A stretch of DNA of 64,000 bases from assembly GCF_900240995.1 (NCBI RefSeq), contig NZ_LT965954.1, forward strand, positions 186,001-250,000. The letters run 5' to 3'. The position numbers were made by a program, and so were the translations under genes. Origin of the DNA: Bacillus sp. Marseille-P3661. GTDB lineage: Bacteria; Bacillota; Bacilli; Bacillales; Bacillaceae_J. Shown here piece after piece: positions 18,520 to 34,047 of this stretch. The notes beneath the pieces are model-generated. The model worked only from the letters and a program-made list of their open reading frames with translations. It had not been told where the DNA came from and did not search any database. Every line of letters starts with the position of its first letter. Within the stretch, counting starts at the first letter, position 1.

Positions 18520-18783
18520 CTACCCTTCATCGGTTAAATCATCCTTGTTCACTAATCGTTGTGCAACGGTTTCTGGTTGTACAGCTGATAAAATAACATG
18601 ATCACTATCTGTTATAATTACGGCCCTCGTTCGTCTACCATAGGTGGCATCGATGAGCACGCCATTTTCCCTTGCGACCTGTATGATTCGTTTTATCGGT
18701 GCAGATTCAGGGCTAACAATCGAAATAATTCGATTAGCTGATACAATATTCCCAAAACCGATATTAATTAATTTTATGCTCAT
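18520..18783 (-). CDS. remA: Biofilm matrix regulator RemA (DUF370)
   Basis: RemA is a DNA-binding regulator that activates matrix (eps, tapA) and osmoprotection genes in B. subtilis. The 87-residue protein starts [20 protein letters not shown] and includes [19 protein letters not shown], both diagnostic of DUF370. It lies between yloC and gmk, as in B. subtilis. Which genes it controls in this organism cannot be told from the window. Confidence 0.95.
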   Translation of the reverse strand: MSIKLINIGFGNIVSANRIISIVSPESAPIKRIIQVARENGVLIDATYGRRTRAVIITDSDHVILSAVQPETVAQRLVNKDDLTDEG

Positions 18784-18859
18784 TTGAGCTCCCCCTATGT
18801 ATACAAAATCTATTTTTAACGAGTAAGTTAAAAAATATAAGTATGTAAATTCATTAATC

Positions 18860-19744
18860 CTACTCGATGTTTTGAACTTGCTCTTTTATTTTTTCAAGTT
18901 CACTTTTCATCTCAACAACTTTTTGGCTTATATGAACGTCATTTGCCTTAGAACCAATGGTATTCATTTCGCGATTCATTTCCTGTACTAGGAAGTCAAG
19001 TTTTCTACCAACACTTCCTGTATTATTGTCCAAAATTTCAACAAATTGTTCTACATGGCTAAACAGCCTTGTAAGCTCTTCATTTATATCTGCCTTGTCT
19101 GCAAAAATCGCAACTTCAGTTAAAATCCTGCCATGGTCAATTTCGTAATTTCCTGAAAGGATATCCTCGATTTTTTTTAAAAGTCGTTCTTTATAACGTT
19201 CAATCGATTCAGTAGAAAATGATTTTAATAATTGAACAATATTATTTATTAACTTGAGACGTTCAATAATGTCACTTTTTAGGGAATTCCCTTCAATTCG
19301 TCTCATTTGTTGAAGTTCAGAGACAGCTTCTTTCGTTACTTCTAGTAAAACAGTTTCCAATTCCTCTGTTCCGGATTCCTTCTCTATTACACTAAAAACC
19401 TCAGGTAGGCTAAGAATATGTTCTATAGAAAGTGACCCCTGCATGTTCATGGACTGTTGAGCTTGATTCATAACTTCTTTGTATTGTGAAATCAAATCCC
19501 AATCAACCTCTAATGAACGGTTTATATAGCCCTGACCTTCTACTGTTACAAACACATCAACCCTGCCGCGCTGTATGTATTGTTGTACTATTTTCTTAAT
19601 TTTATCTTCGAATAATAGGAGTTGCCTTGGCATCCGTACCGTTATTTCACAAAAACGATGATTAACGGACTTCATCTCTACCATTACCTTAAATTCACCG
19701 GATTCTTTCTTACTTCGGCCAAAACCTGTCATACTTACGATCAT
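18860..19744 (-). CDS. yloC: YicC/YloC family endoribonuclease
   Basis: The family includes E. coli YicC, an endoribonuclease implicated in small-RNA turnover. The protein starts [18 protein letters not shown], has the YicC N-terminal domain, and ends with the DUF1732 region carrying [22 protein letters not shown]. Length is 294 residues. ATG at 19742-19744 is preferred over an earlier GTG because GTGGAAGTGA forms its ribosome site and family members begin at this methionine. It heads the yloC-remA-gmk-rpoZ unit and is divergent from rqcH. Confidence 0.92.
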   Translation of the reverse strand: MIVSMTGFGRSKKESGEFKVMVEMKSVNHRFCEITVRMPRQLLLFEDKIKKIVQQYIQRGRVDVFVTVEGQGYINRSLEVDWDLISQYKEVMNQAQQSMNMQGSLSIEHILSLPEVFSVIEKESGTEELETVLLEVTKEAVSELQQMRRIEGNSLKSDIIERLKLINNIVQLLKSFSTESIERYKERLLKKIEDILSGNYEIDHGRILTEVAIFADKADINEELTRLFSHVEQFVEILDNNTGSVGRKLDFLVQEMNREMNTIGSKANDVHISQKVVEMKSELEKIKEQVQNIE

Positions 19745-19868
19745 TTTTATCACTTCCACTATACTATTCTATATAATTTCAGCTATTTCAACAAGTATCT
19801 TATTACTTGAAACGTCTAAAAACAAATTATATAGGATTCTAATTAAAATTTAAAATAAAGTGAACCTT

Positions 19869-19903
19869 CCAACAATGGGGTTTTTATCTTCCCCCATTGT
19901 TGG
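19869..19903. repeat. Perfect inverted repeat between yloC and rqcH
   Basis: CCAACAATGGGG and its exact complement face each other across an 11-base spacer (19869-19880 and 19892-19903). No T-run follows on either strand, so a standard terminator is unlikely. It lies between the two divergent transcription units and could be a protein-binding site or an RNA structure. Confidence 0.6.
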
Positions 19904-19941
19904 ATAGTTCCTAAAGGGTTTACCTAAAGGCCCTTGACCAA

Positions 19942-20031
19942 TCGGGATTTTATAGGCTGTTATACCCACCTTCTTTTTTCATTTCTACACGAGGTTATGA
20001 GGTGGGGGTAATACAGCCTGTTAAAACGGGA
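19942..20031. repeat. Long imperfect inverted repeat upstream of rqcH
   Basis: Arms at 19942-19972 and 19999-20031 are imperfect reverse complements over about 30 bases, sharing blocks TTTTA, AGGCTGT, ACCC and CACCT around a 26-base loop. The right arm overlaps the putative -35 region of rqcH. It is not followed by a T-run. Together with the smaller palindrome to its left it occupies much of the 332-base divergent gap; no gene is seen there. Confidence 0.6.
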
Positions 20032-20048
20032 TAAAAACATGATATACT
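20021..20048 (+). promoter_or_regulatory. Putative promoter of rqcH
   Basis: The -10 box TATACT (20043-20048) is good; the -35 candidate TTAAAA (20021-20026, 16-base spacing) is weak and lies in the right arm of the long inverted repeat. The distance to the rqcH start is 28 bases, with GTGAGGTG as the ribosome site. Confidence 0.5.
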
Positions 20049-20076
20049 ATGTACACTGTGTGTGAGGTGAAAAGAA

Positions 20077-21789
20077 ATGTCCTTTGATGGTATTGTGACA
20101 AAAGGTATAACTGAAGAATTAAAAAAACAAATAGAACAAGGTCGTATCTCGAAAATTTATCAGCCATATAAAAATGATCTAATTCTCACAATTAGAGCAA
20201 ATGGCACTAACTTTCAGTTGCTAATATCGGCAAACCCTAGTTATTCGAGAATACATATTACCGAAGAAACTTATGAAAATCCAAAAGAACCACCAATGTT
20301 TTGCATGTTGCTTCGAAAACATTTGGAAGGAAGTTTTATTGAAAAAATCGAGCAAGACGGCTTGGAACGAATTATTCGCTTATACGTTAAAACACGGAAT
20401 GAGATTGGTGATGAGTCGATTAAAGTTTTAATCGTCGAAATTATGGGTCGCCATAGTAATATCATTCTTGTAGATCAAGAAAGAAACATGATCTTAGATT
20501 GTATAAAGCATGTTTCACCGGCAGTAAATCGCCACCGTGTGCTATTACCAGGTTATGAATATATAGCACCACCTAAACAAAATAAATTGAACCCGTTAGA
20601 GATTAGCGAAGAGACGTTTTTAAAGAAAATTGATTTTAACAGTGGAAAAATAGATCAACAAATTGTTGATGCCTTTTCAGGAATTTCTCCTTTATTTGCA
20701 AAAGAAGTTTTATTCCGTGCAGGTTTAACGAATAAAAGCTCATTAATTAAAGCATTTTTTTCAATGATTTCACAAATTAACAAACAAGAATATGAACCAC
20801 AAATCCTGATAAGTAACCACAAAGAATACTTTTATATATGCGAACTCAATCATCTTAAAGCAGAATATAAAACATATACAACTATCAGTGAAATGCTAGA
20901 TCGCTTTTACTTTGGAAAAGCTGAGCGAGATAGAGTTAAACAACAAGCTGGCGACGTTGAGCGGTTCATAAAAAATGAATTAACTAAAAACAAGAAAAAA
21001 ATAAAAAAGCTAAAACAGTCACTCCTTGATGCAGAAACAGCTGATCGTTATCAGCTGTACGGAGAATTGCTAACAGCTAACATGCATAGCATTACTAAAG
21101 GATTAAAGGAAATAGAGGTTTTGAACTACTACGATGAGAACGGTGCGACAGTTACCATCACACTCGATCCTTTAAAAACACCCGCAAAAAATGCTCAAGG
21201 CTACTTTCTAAAGTATCAAAAACTGAAAAATTCAGTTGAAATTGTTAAGGAACAAATTCATTTAGCCGAAACAGAAATTGGTTATTTTGAAACCTTATTA
21301 CAACAAATCGAATCTGCTTCTCCTAGAGATATCGAAGAAATGCGAGAAGAGTTGGCCGAGGAAGGTTATTTAAAAGCCCGCCGTATGCAGAAAAAAGGGA
21401 AAGTAAAAAATCAAAAACCATCTCTTGACCATTACATTTCTAGTGATGGAGTTGAAATAATAGTCGGCAAAAATAATAAGCAAAATGAGTATCTAACTAC
21501 AAGGCTAGCAAGACGGGAAGAGATCTGGCTCCATACAAAAGATATTCCTGGCTCACATGTTGTCATTCGCAATGAGTCCCCGTCTGAACAAACGCTACTG
21601 GAGGCTGCGACTATTGCCGCGTACTATAGTAAAGCGAAGAGCTCAAGTTCAGTACCTGTTGATTTTACAAAAATTAGGAACGTGAAGAAACCAAACGGTG
21701 CTAAACCTGGATTCGTAACCTACGAAAATCAAACAACATTATATGTTACACCTAGTGAAGATCTTATATTAAAGTTAAGGAAAAAATAG
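20077..21789 (+). CDS. rqcH: Ribosome-associated quality control protein RqcH (FbpA/YloA, NFACT family)
   Basis: RqcH binds stalled 50S-peptidyl-tRNA complexes and recruits Ala-tRNA to add alanine tails that mark nascent chains for degradation. It was earlier described as a fibronectin-binding protein. The 570-residue protein has NFACT-N (about 1-270, with [19 protein letters not shown] and [11 protein letters not shown]), a coiled coil (about 290-430) and NFACT-R (about 450-560, with [15 protein letters not shown]). At position 97-98, where B. subtilis has the functionally required Asp-Arg, this protein has Glu-Arg. ATG follows GTGAGGTG. It stands alone on the plus strand; B. subtilis has yloB nearby, absent here. 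Confidence 0.95.
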   Translation: MSFDGIVTKGITEELKKQIEQGRISKIYQPYKNDLILTIRANGTNFQLLISANPSYSRIHITEETYENPKEPPMFCMLLRKHLEGSFIEKIEQDGLERIIRLYVKTRNEIGDESIKVLIVEIMGRHSNIILVDQERNMILDCIKHVSPAVNRHRVLLPGYEYIAPPKQNKLNPLEISEETFLKKIDFNSGKIDQQIVDAFSGISPLFAKEVLFRAGLTNKSSLIKAFFSMISQINKQEYEPQILISNHKEYFYICELNHLKAEYKTYTTISEMLDRFYFGKAERDRVKQQAGDVERFIKNELTKNKKKIKKLKQSLLDAETADRYQLYGELLTANMHSITKGLKEIEVLNYYDENGATVTITLDPLKTPAKNAQGYFLKYQKLKNSVEIVKEQIHLAETEIGYFETLLQQIESASPRDIEEMREELAEEGYLKARRMQKKGKVKNQKPSLDHYISSDGVEIIVGKNNKQNEYLTTRLARREEIWLHTKDIPGSHVVIRNESPSEQTLLEAATIAAYYSKAKSSSSVPVDFTKIRNVKKPNGAKPGFVTYENQTTLYVTPSEDLILKLRKK

Positions 21790-21893
21790 TAGTAACCCGA
21801 TAAAGCTACTTCTTAATCAATTTGGATAGTTGAGATTGATTATGTTAGCTGAAGCGCCGTGGAGTCGCGCTTTAATCTTGTTTGTCCGAAAAT

Positions 21894-21926
21894 TAAAAAA
21901 AGGCATGAGATTACTCATGCCCTTTT
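21894..21926. terminator. Bidirectional terminator between rqcH and pyrE
   Basis: An 8-base-pair stem (GGCATGAG / CTCATGCC) is flanked by A7 on the left and CTTTT on the right. It serves the convergent rqcH and pyr operon; the longer T-run is on the minus (pyr) side. The rest of 21790-22004 holds short imperfect palindromes only. Confidence 0.85.
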
Positions 21927-22004
21927 ATACATACGTTTTTTTCCTTCATTTTATCAAATAAATCAACAACTTTTATTCTGCTGCAGTTCATATTTAACCA
22001 GCAG

Positions 22005-22649
22005 TTAATTTGGGCTGATAAGATTCATCCAAGCTGTTTCAGCAGGGTTTTTCCGCCATTCTTTTAATTTTTTTAATTCTGTTTCTGTCACTAATTCTTT
22101 TTCTAAAGCAACATCAATTAATGTTGAATAATCACTTAAAGCAATAGCCTTGATAGTATGTTCCTCTAATTGTTTATAGCCTTTTTCTAGCTCATATGTG
22201 AAGATGGCAACAACACCAATTACTTCACAACCTGCTTCTCTTAAAGCCTCGACTGCAGTAATTACGCTACCACCCGTTGAAATTAAGTCTTCTACTACAA
22301 CTACTTTTTGTCCTGGCTTTGTAGCACCTTCGATTTGATTCCCTTTCCCATGGCCTTTTGGTTTACTACGAACATAGCACATCGGTAGGTCTAATAAATC
22401 ACTAACCCAAGCTGCATGCGGAATCCCAGCCGTAGCAGTTCCAGCGATCATTTCACATTGGCTGAATTCTTGTTCAATTATAGTTTGCAAGCCCTTTGCA
22501 ATTGATTTACGCAGTGATGGAAATGATAATGTTAAACGATTATCACAATAAATCGGTGATTTTATACCCGAAGACCATGTAAATGGCTCACTCGGTTTTA
22601 AACTAACAGCTCCTATTTCCAATAATTGTGATGCAATCTCTCTTTTCAT
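22005..22649 (-). CDS. pyrE: Orotate phosphoribosyltransferase
   Basis: PyrE joins orotate and PRPP to give OMP, the fifth step of UMP synthesis. The PRPP-binding motif [14 protein letters not shown] and the [12 protein letters not shown] region are clear. Length 214 is normal. ATG follows GGAGGGG, three bases after the pyrF stop. It is the last gene of the pyr operon, just before the bidirectional terminator. Confidence 0.97.
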   Translation of the reverse strand: MKREIASQLLEIGAVSLKPSEPFTWSSGIKSPIYCDNRLTLSFPSLRKSIAKGLQTIIEQEFSQCEMIAGTATAGIPHAAWVSDLLDLPMCYVRSKPKGHGKGNQIEGATKPGQKVVVVEDLISTGGSVITAVEALREAGCEVIGVVAIFTYELEKGYKQLEEHTIKAIALSDYSTLIDVALEKELVTETELKKLKEWRKNPAETAWMNLISPN

Positions 22650-22652
22650 GTG

Positions 22653-25039
<2,387 letters not shown>

Positions 25040-25043
<4 letters not shown>

Positions 25044-28000
25044 TGTGGTATAACCACCTTTGCTTTCTCAAACACCGGCATTTCATTCGCTGAGAATGTC
25101 ATAGTTTCTAACACTTTTAGTATTGCTGCTGCTGTATCTAAAGACGTTAAACAAGCCACACCATTTTCTACCGATTCACGGCGAATTCTAAAGCCATCAC
25201 GTGCCGGCTGTTTTCCTTTTGTAAGAGTATTAATGACAAACTGTGCTTCGCCATTCCTGATAATATCTAGCAGATTAGGTTTAGCCGCACCAATTTTATT
25301 CACAACTGTTGCTGGAATATTTTCTGTTTGTAATGCGGCAGCCGTTCCTTCTGTTGCTAGTATTCTATAGCCTATTTGATGGAAACGACGTGCGATGTCA
25401 ATTACTTCTTGTTTATCTTTATCAGAGACTGTTAGTAAAACTGATCCATAAGTTGGTATTGAAATTCCAGATGCAACTAAGCCTTTGTATAACGCTTTTT
25501 CAAGTGTCACATCTCGTCCCATTACTTCACCTGTCGATTTCATTTCTGGTCCTAATGTAATATCGACTCGGCGTAATTTTGCAAACGAGAATACTGGAGC
25601 TTTTACAAATACATCTTTACTTTCCTGATGATAACCAGTTTCATAGCCTAAGTTAGGCAACTTCTCTCCAAGAATGACTTTGGTTGCAATGTTTGCCATT
25701 GGTACACCGGTAATTTTACTTAAGAATGGCACTGTTCGACTTGATCTCGGATTCACCTCTAGGACATAAACTTGGTCTTCGAATAATACGAACTGAATAT
25801 TTAACAGCCCTACAATTTTTAGTCCACGAGCAATTTTAATCGTGTTTTCAATAATTTGCTGCTTTACATTTTCTGACAAAGTTTGCGGCGGGTACACAGC
25901 GATTGAATCCCCAGAATGGACACCCGCTCTTTCAATATGTTCCATTATACCCGGGATATATACGTTTTCACCATCTGAAATGCCGTCTACTTCAATTTCT
26001 TTACCGATCATATAACGGTCTATTAATACCGGATGTTGCGGATTAACTTTAACCGCATTTTCCATATAGTGCAGTAATTCTTCTTCATGGTATACAATTT
26101 CCATCGCTCTACCGCCCAATACATATGATGGACGAACCAGCACTGGATAACCGATTTTATTTGCTACTTTTACTGCTTCTTCAACAGATGTAGCAGTTTT
26201 TCCGATCGGTTGCGGAATACCTAGTGATGATAATGTTTGTTCAAATTTATCGCGATCCTCTGCACGATCCATATTTTCAAGTGATGTTCCAAGTATTTTA
26301 ACTCCCCTTGCCGCTAATTCCTCAGCAAGGTTAATCGCTGTTTGACCACCAAATTGAACGATCACACCCATTGGCTGTTCAACTTCAATGACATGCATTA
26401 CATCTTCAACGGTTAGTGGTTCAAAGTAAAGCTTATCTGACGTACTAAAATCTGTTGAAACAGTTTCAGGGTTATTGTTTATGATGATTGCCTCATAACC
26501 TGCTTCCTTTATCGCCCATACAGAATGAACAGTCGCATAATCAAATTCAATTCCTTGGCCAATGCGAATCGGACCAGAGCCTAACACAAGTACACTTGGT
26601 TTAGTGGTTAATATTGATTCATTTTCATCCTCATACGTACCATAAAAATAAGGTGTTGCCGATTCAAACTCAGCCGCACAAGTATCAACCATTTTATAAA
26701 CTGGTAACAAGCTATTAGCTTTTCTAAAGTCATATAGTTGTTTTTCTGACATTTCCCATGCGTCCGCAATTGCTATATCAGAAAATCCTCTTTCTTTGGC
26801 TCGTCGTAAAACATCAAGATCCATGCGGTTTGTTTTCACAACATTTTCTAAATCAATGATTCCTTTGATTTTTTCAAGGAAGAAAATATCAATTTTGCTC
26901 CAATCATGGATTTGTTCTACTGTAACACCACGACGGAATGCCTCTGCCACTACAAACAAGCGCTCATCATCCGCGACTTCTATACGCTTTTTCATTGTTT
27001 CATCATCTAGCTCAGAAAGTGATTTAATTTCTAAATGATAAACATTAGATTCTAGTGAGCGAACAGCTTTTAATAATGATTCCTCGAAATAACGACCAAT
27101 TGCCATCACTTCGCCAGTTGCCTTCATTTGTGTACCTAATTTACGATTAGCTGATTCAAATTTATCAAACGGCCAACGCGGTATCTTCGTTACAATATAA
27201 TCCAATGCAGGTTCAAAGCAAGCATATGTCTTACCCGTTACTGGGTTTTCCATTTCATCTAATGTAAGACCTATTGCAATTTTTGCTGCTAGTTTAGCAA
27301 TAGGATAGCCAGTAGCTTTTGATGCTAATGCAGAAGATCGACTTACCCTTGGATTTACCTCAATAATATAGTAATTATAACTATATGGATCAAGTGCTAA
27401 TTGAACGTTACAGCCACCCTCAATTTCAAGTGCGCGGATAATTTTTAATGATGCATTTCTTAATAGTTGGTATTCACGATCACTTAATGTTTGACTTGGT
27501 GCAACTACAATCGAGTCACCAGTGTGTACACCAACTGGATCAATATTTTCCATATTACATACGACAATCGCATGGTTGTTAGAATCTCGCATTACTTCAT
27601 ATTCAATTTCTTTAAAACCAGCGATACTTTTTTCAATTAAGCATTGTGTAACAGGGCTATATTTTAATCCACTTGCTACAATTTCTCTCAGCTCTTCTTC
27701 ATTGGAACAAATTCCGCCACCTGTTCCCCCGAGTGTATAAGCTGGTCGAACGATAATCGGGTAACCAATTTTTTCTACAAAGTCTAATGCGCCTTGTACA
27801 GTTGTAATAATGTCACTTTCAGGAACTGGTTCACCTAATTCGTTCATTAACGTTCTAAATTCATCACGATCTTCTGCTTTTTGAATAGCAGATAATTTTG
27901 TACCAAGTATTTCAACATTACATTCGTCTAATATTCCAGAGTTATGAAGTTCTACCGCTAAATTTAAACCGGTTTGACCACCAAGAGTTGGTAACAATGC

Positions 28001-28252
28001 ATCTGGACGTTCTTTACGAATAATTCGGCTCACAAACTCTAGGGTTAAAGGTTCAATATATACTTTATCTGCAATTTCAGTATCTGTCATAATCGTTGCA
28101 GGATTTGAGTTTACTAAAATAACCTCATAGCCTTCTTCTTTCAGAGCTTGACATGCCTGTGTACCAGCATAATCAAATTCTGCCGCTTGTCCAATAACAA
28201 TGGGGCCTGATCCGATTACTAATATACGTTTAATATCTATGCGTTTTGGCAT
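25040..28252 (-). CDS. pyrAB: Carbamoyl-phosphate synthase large chain, pyrimidine-specific
   Basis: The large subunit uses ammonia, bicarbonate and two ATP to make carbamoyl phosphate. The 1070-residue protein has two homologous ATP-grasp halves: the first opens [22 protein letters not shown] and the second [15 protein letters not shown] (in the latter half). A C-terminal MGS-like allosteric domain begins near residue 930. ATG overlaps pyrAA by 16 bases. Its place in the pyr operon marks it as the UMP/PyrR-controlled copy rather than the arginine one. Confidence 0.97.
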
Positions 28253-29333
28253 ACTGCATTACCCTCTTTCTTGTGAGTTTCAATTAATTCTAAGAAGTCA
28301 TTAAATAATGAATTAGCATCTTCAGGTCCTGGCGACGCCTCGGGATGGTATTGAACAGTGAATGCTGGATACTCCGTATGCTTTAAGCCTTCAACTGTAC
28401 CATCATTTAAAGCGATATGCGTTACTTTTAGTGGTGTATTTTGAATTGAATCCATCTCAACCGTATAACCATGATTCTGTGAAGTTATATCTACTTCACC
28501 CGTTTCTAGATTTTTCACCGGATGGTTTGATCCACGGTGACCAAATTTCATTTTAACTGAGTTGGCTCCACATGCTAATGCAAATAGCTGGTGTCCTAAA
28601 CAAATCCCAAATAGAGGCGCTTTGCCAAGTACACCCTTAATCATTTCGATCGCTTCTGGCACATCTTTCGGATCTCCAGGTCCATTTGAGAGCATAATGC
28701 CATCTGGATTTAAGCGCAGAACTTCTTCTGCGGTAATATTATGCGGAACAACGATTACATCACAATTTCGAACGTTTAATTCTCTTAAAATACCATGCTT
28801 CATTCCAAAATCAACTAATACAACACGATAACCGCGACCCGGGCTTGGATATGCAGACTTAGTAGACACAGTTTTTACTTGGTCAGTAGGCAATGAGTGA
28901 GATTTTAATTGTTGAACAATCTCGTCAACATTAACATCAATACTGCAAATCGCACCTTTTAACGTTCCGTATTGACGTATTATCCGCGTTAGCTTACGAG
29001 TATCGATTCCTTCTAGACCAGGGATGTTTTTACTTTTTAATAGCTCATCAAGAGTTTCCATACTTCTCCAATTTGATGGTACGCTTGCTGTTTCTTTTAC
29101 GATCAAACCATGAATTGCTGGTGCGATTGATTCAAAATCATCACGATTGATACCATAATTTCCAATCAACGGATAAGTTAGTGTAACAATTTGGCCACAG
29201 TAGGAAGGATCCGATAAAATTTCTTGATAACCTGTCATACCTGTATTAAACACAACTTCACCTATTGAATTTTCCGTACTACCAAACCCTTTACCTACAA
29301 AAATCGTTCCATCTTCAAGTATTAGTTGACGTT

Positions 29334-29337
<4 letters not shown>
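28237..29337 (-). CDS. pyrAA: Carbamoyl-phosphate synthase small chain, pyrimidine-specific
   Basis: The small subunit is the class I glutamine amidotransferase that supplies ammonia to PyrAB. The catalytic cysteine lies in [14 protein letters not shown] and the His/Glu pair in [11 protein letters not shown]. Length is 366 residues. ATG at 29335-29337 overlaps the pyrC stop as ATGA and follows GGGGAGAG; an in-frame extension upstream lies within pyrC and is not supported. Confidence 0.97.
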
Positions 29338-31530
<2,193 letters not shown>

Positions 31531-31663
31531 TTATGACTCTTTAGATCAAAAAGATAAACTTACAAAGCAAACTACAGTACATGTGATTTACACAACAACA
31601 TCTGCAAAAATGCTAGTTAAGAACGGGATCGACTTTTTTATATATTCTACATTAATTGATTAT

Positions 31664-31765
31664 ATAAAAATAGCACCCTTATTTTTCTTTAAAGGGTGCA
31701 ACGAAGTACGGTTTTAGTTCACCGCCTTCAACTGTCTTCACCCTTTGGGACCTCTCTGGACCCCT
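31664..31765 (-). promoter_or_regulatory. PyrR attenuator between pyrP and pyrB
   Basis: On the minus strand the PyrR-binding element appears as GGGGTCCAGAGAGGTCCC (31747-31764), then an antiterminator region, then a terminator GCACCCTT / AAGGGTGC (31673-31699) followed by TATTTTTAT. The GGGTG just after the PyrR site can pair with CACCC of the terminator, giving the expected mutually exclusive folds. UMP-bound PyrR stabilises the anti-antiterminator. From 31513 to 31663 no gene is visible. Confidence 0.88.
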
Positions 31766-31776
31766 ATTAAAGTGTG

Positions 31777-33081
31777 TTACGCTGATTTATCTTCTTTTAA
31801 TCCATCATCACCGTATTTTTCGCGACCCGGGAGTACAAAATTTAGTACTGCACCAATAATAGCCGCTAACGCCATTCCGGAAATTTGGACTTGTTCATTT
31901 ACTTGAATAAATGCGCCACCAATACCGATTACTAGAATGACAGACGCTATTACTAAGTTTCTCTTTTCTTCAAAATTAACTTTATTGTCAATAAGCATTC
32001 TTAATCCAGAAGATGCGATAATACCAAACAATAAGATTGATACGCCACCCATAACATTAGTTGGGACAGAGCTTATTAGTGCACTTATTTTACCGACGAA
32101 TCCAAACACTATTGCTAATACAGCAGCCCCCCCGATTACAAACACACTAAACACTCTTGTAATGGCTAAGACCCCGATATTTTCACCATACGTCGTATTA
32201 GGAGGACCACCAATAAATGATGCTAACGTTAATGCTACACCGTCACCGGCAATAGCTCTGTGTAATCCTGGTTTCACTAATAGGTCACGGTCAATAACTT
32301 TACTTAATACCATTTGGTGACCAATATTTTCTGATAATGTCACGATTACAACAGGCAGCATAGCCAATGCTATTGTCCATTTTAAATCAGGGGTATAGTT
32401 AACAAACGGAATTAACATTTCCGGAGCTTGAAACCATGCTGCAGCTTGGACTCCATTAAAATCAACTATACCAATTATTAAAGCATAAACATAACCGACA
32501 ACAATTCCTATTAACACTGGAATAACTCCTAAAAAACCTCTACCGAAAATTGACAAGAGAACTGTAACTAGAAGAGTAACAAGTGCTACTGAAAAGTGCA
32601 GCGAACTGTATGTTGCTGGATCATCAGGATTTACTCGCATCGCCATATTTACAGCAGTACCAGAAAGACTGAGTCCGATTACAATAATAACCGGCCCTAC
32701 AACCACAGGTGGTAGTATATTTAGTAACCATTTGATTCCAAAGGATTTAATGAATAATGCTACGATTCCGTATACAATACCTGCTAGAAATCCTACAAGC
32801 ATTGCTGTTCCAGGACCGCCGCTTGCTTTTGCTGCAATTACAGGTGCTATAAATGCAAATGATGAGCCTAAATAGGCAGGTATCTGACCTTTTGTAATCG
32901 CTAAGTAGGCTAATGTGGCCAAACCACTTGATATCAAAGCAACTGATGGACTTAAGCCCACTAAATATGGAACTAGTATTGTTGCTCCAAACATTGCAAA
33001 TAAGTGTTGCAAACTTAATGAAAGCCACTGAATAATTTTCGGTTTTTCATTAACATCTAGTACTACGTCTTGTTTGTTCAT
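31777..33081 (-). CDS. pyrP: Uracil permease (NCS2/UraA family)
   Basis: PyrP imports uracil by proton symport. The 434-residue hydrophobic protein starts with a short cytosolic tail and then shows about 12-14 membrane segments. Family motifs include ATILVPYLVGLSPSVAL, the YLGSSFAFIAP segment and SENIGHQMVLSKV, and the C-terminal half carries PPNTTYGENIGVLAITRVFS. ATG follows GGAGGACC. It lies only 17 bases after pyrR, so there is no room for the pyrR-pyrP attenuator found in B. subtilis. Confidence 0.96.
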   Translation of the reverse strand: MNKQDVVLDVNEKPKIIQWLSLSLQHLFAMFGATILVPYLVGLSPSVALISSGLATLAYLAITKGQIPAYLGSSFAFIAPVIAAKASGGPGTAMLVGFLAGIVYGIVALFIKSFGIKWLLNILPPVVVGPVIIVIGLSLSGTAVNMAMRVNPDDPATYSSLHFSVALVTLLVTVLLSIFGRGFLGVIPVLIGIVVGYVYALIIGIVDFNGVQAAAWFQAPEMLIPFVNYTPDLKWTIALAMLPVVIVTLSENIGHQMVLSKVIDRDLLVKPGLHRAIAGDGVALTLASFIGGPPNTTYGENIGVLAITRVFSVFVIGGAAVLAIVFGFVGKISALISSVPTNVMGGVSILLFGIIASSGLRMLIDNKVNFEEKRNLVIASVILVIGIGGAFIQVNEQVQISGMALAAIIGAVLNFVLPGREKYGDDGLKEDKSA

Positions 33082-33098
33082 CTAAGGTCCTCCGTTAC

Positions 33099-33710
<612 letters not shown>

Positions 33711-33844
33711 CTAATGCTTGTTTTATTTTATCCTACTATAATTAATGTAATCGATTCTCAGTGTTTATTTAAAAACAAAAAGCGCCATTTATGATTTTGT
33801 GCAATTAACTTATTCTCATAATCTCCAAGATTACTAGATGGCAA

Positions 33845-33977
33845 TAAAAAATCCTCTCACCGCATGTTGGTGAGAGGATCGTAATATCCATACTTAAACC
33901 AGAATAAGATACGAGATATGATATACACTTACCTCATTTATCTGGTTGCACGATCGCCTTCTCAGCCTCACGGGACT
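33845..33977 (-). promoter_or_regulatory. PyrR attenuator in the pyrR leader
   Basis: The minus strand shows the PyrR-binding sequence AGTCCCGTGAGGCT (33964-33977), then an antiterminator segment, then a strong terminator ATCCTCTCACC / GGTGAGAGGAT (33851-33879) followed by TTTTTATT. This is the standard PyrR-responsive arrangement. Between the terminator and the pyrR start lie about 200 further bases with no gene, an unusually long tail for this leader. Confidence 0.92.
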
Positions 33978-34010
33978 GTACTTAAAGGACTCATTTACTT
34001 TTCTAATGAA

Positions 34011-34039
34011 ATTATCCCACTATAATCGGTCATTGTCAA
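34011..34039 (-). promoter_or_regulatory. SigA promoter of the pyr operon
   Basis: TTGACA (34034-34039) and GATAAT (34011-34016) are separated by 17 bases on the minus strand. The promoter lies directly after the rluD stop. It would start a leader of about 360 bases ahead of pyrR, including the PyrR attenuator. Confidence 0.9.
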
Positions 34040-34047
34040 CGACCATT

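Noticed and set aside
21850-21880. Small palindrome AAGCGC ... GCGCTT after rqcH, considered as another copy of the dispersed repeat
   Set aside because: It lacks the CTAGGCGC core and is short; similarity is within chance for a GC-containing palindrome.
31937-32320. Long plus-strand open frame antisense to pyrP
   Set aside because: It mirrors the codon pattern of the well-supported permease gene and has no ribosome site or recognisable domain.
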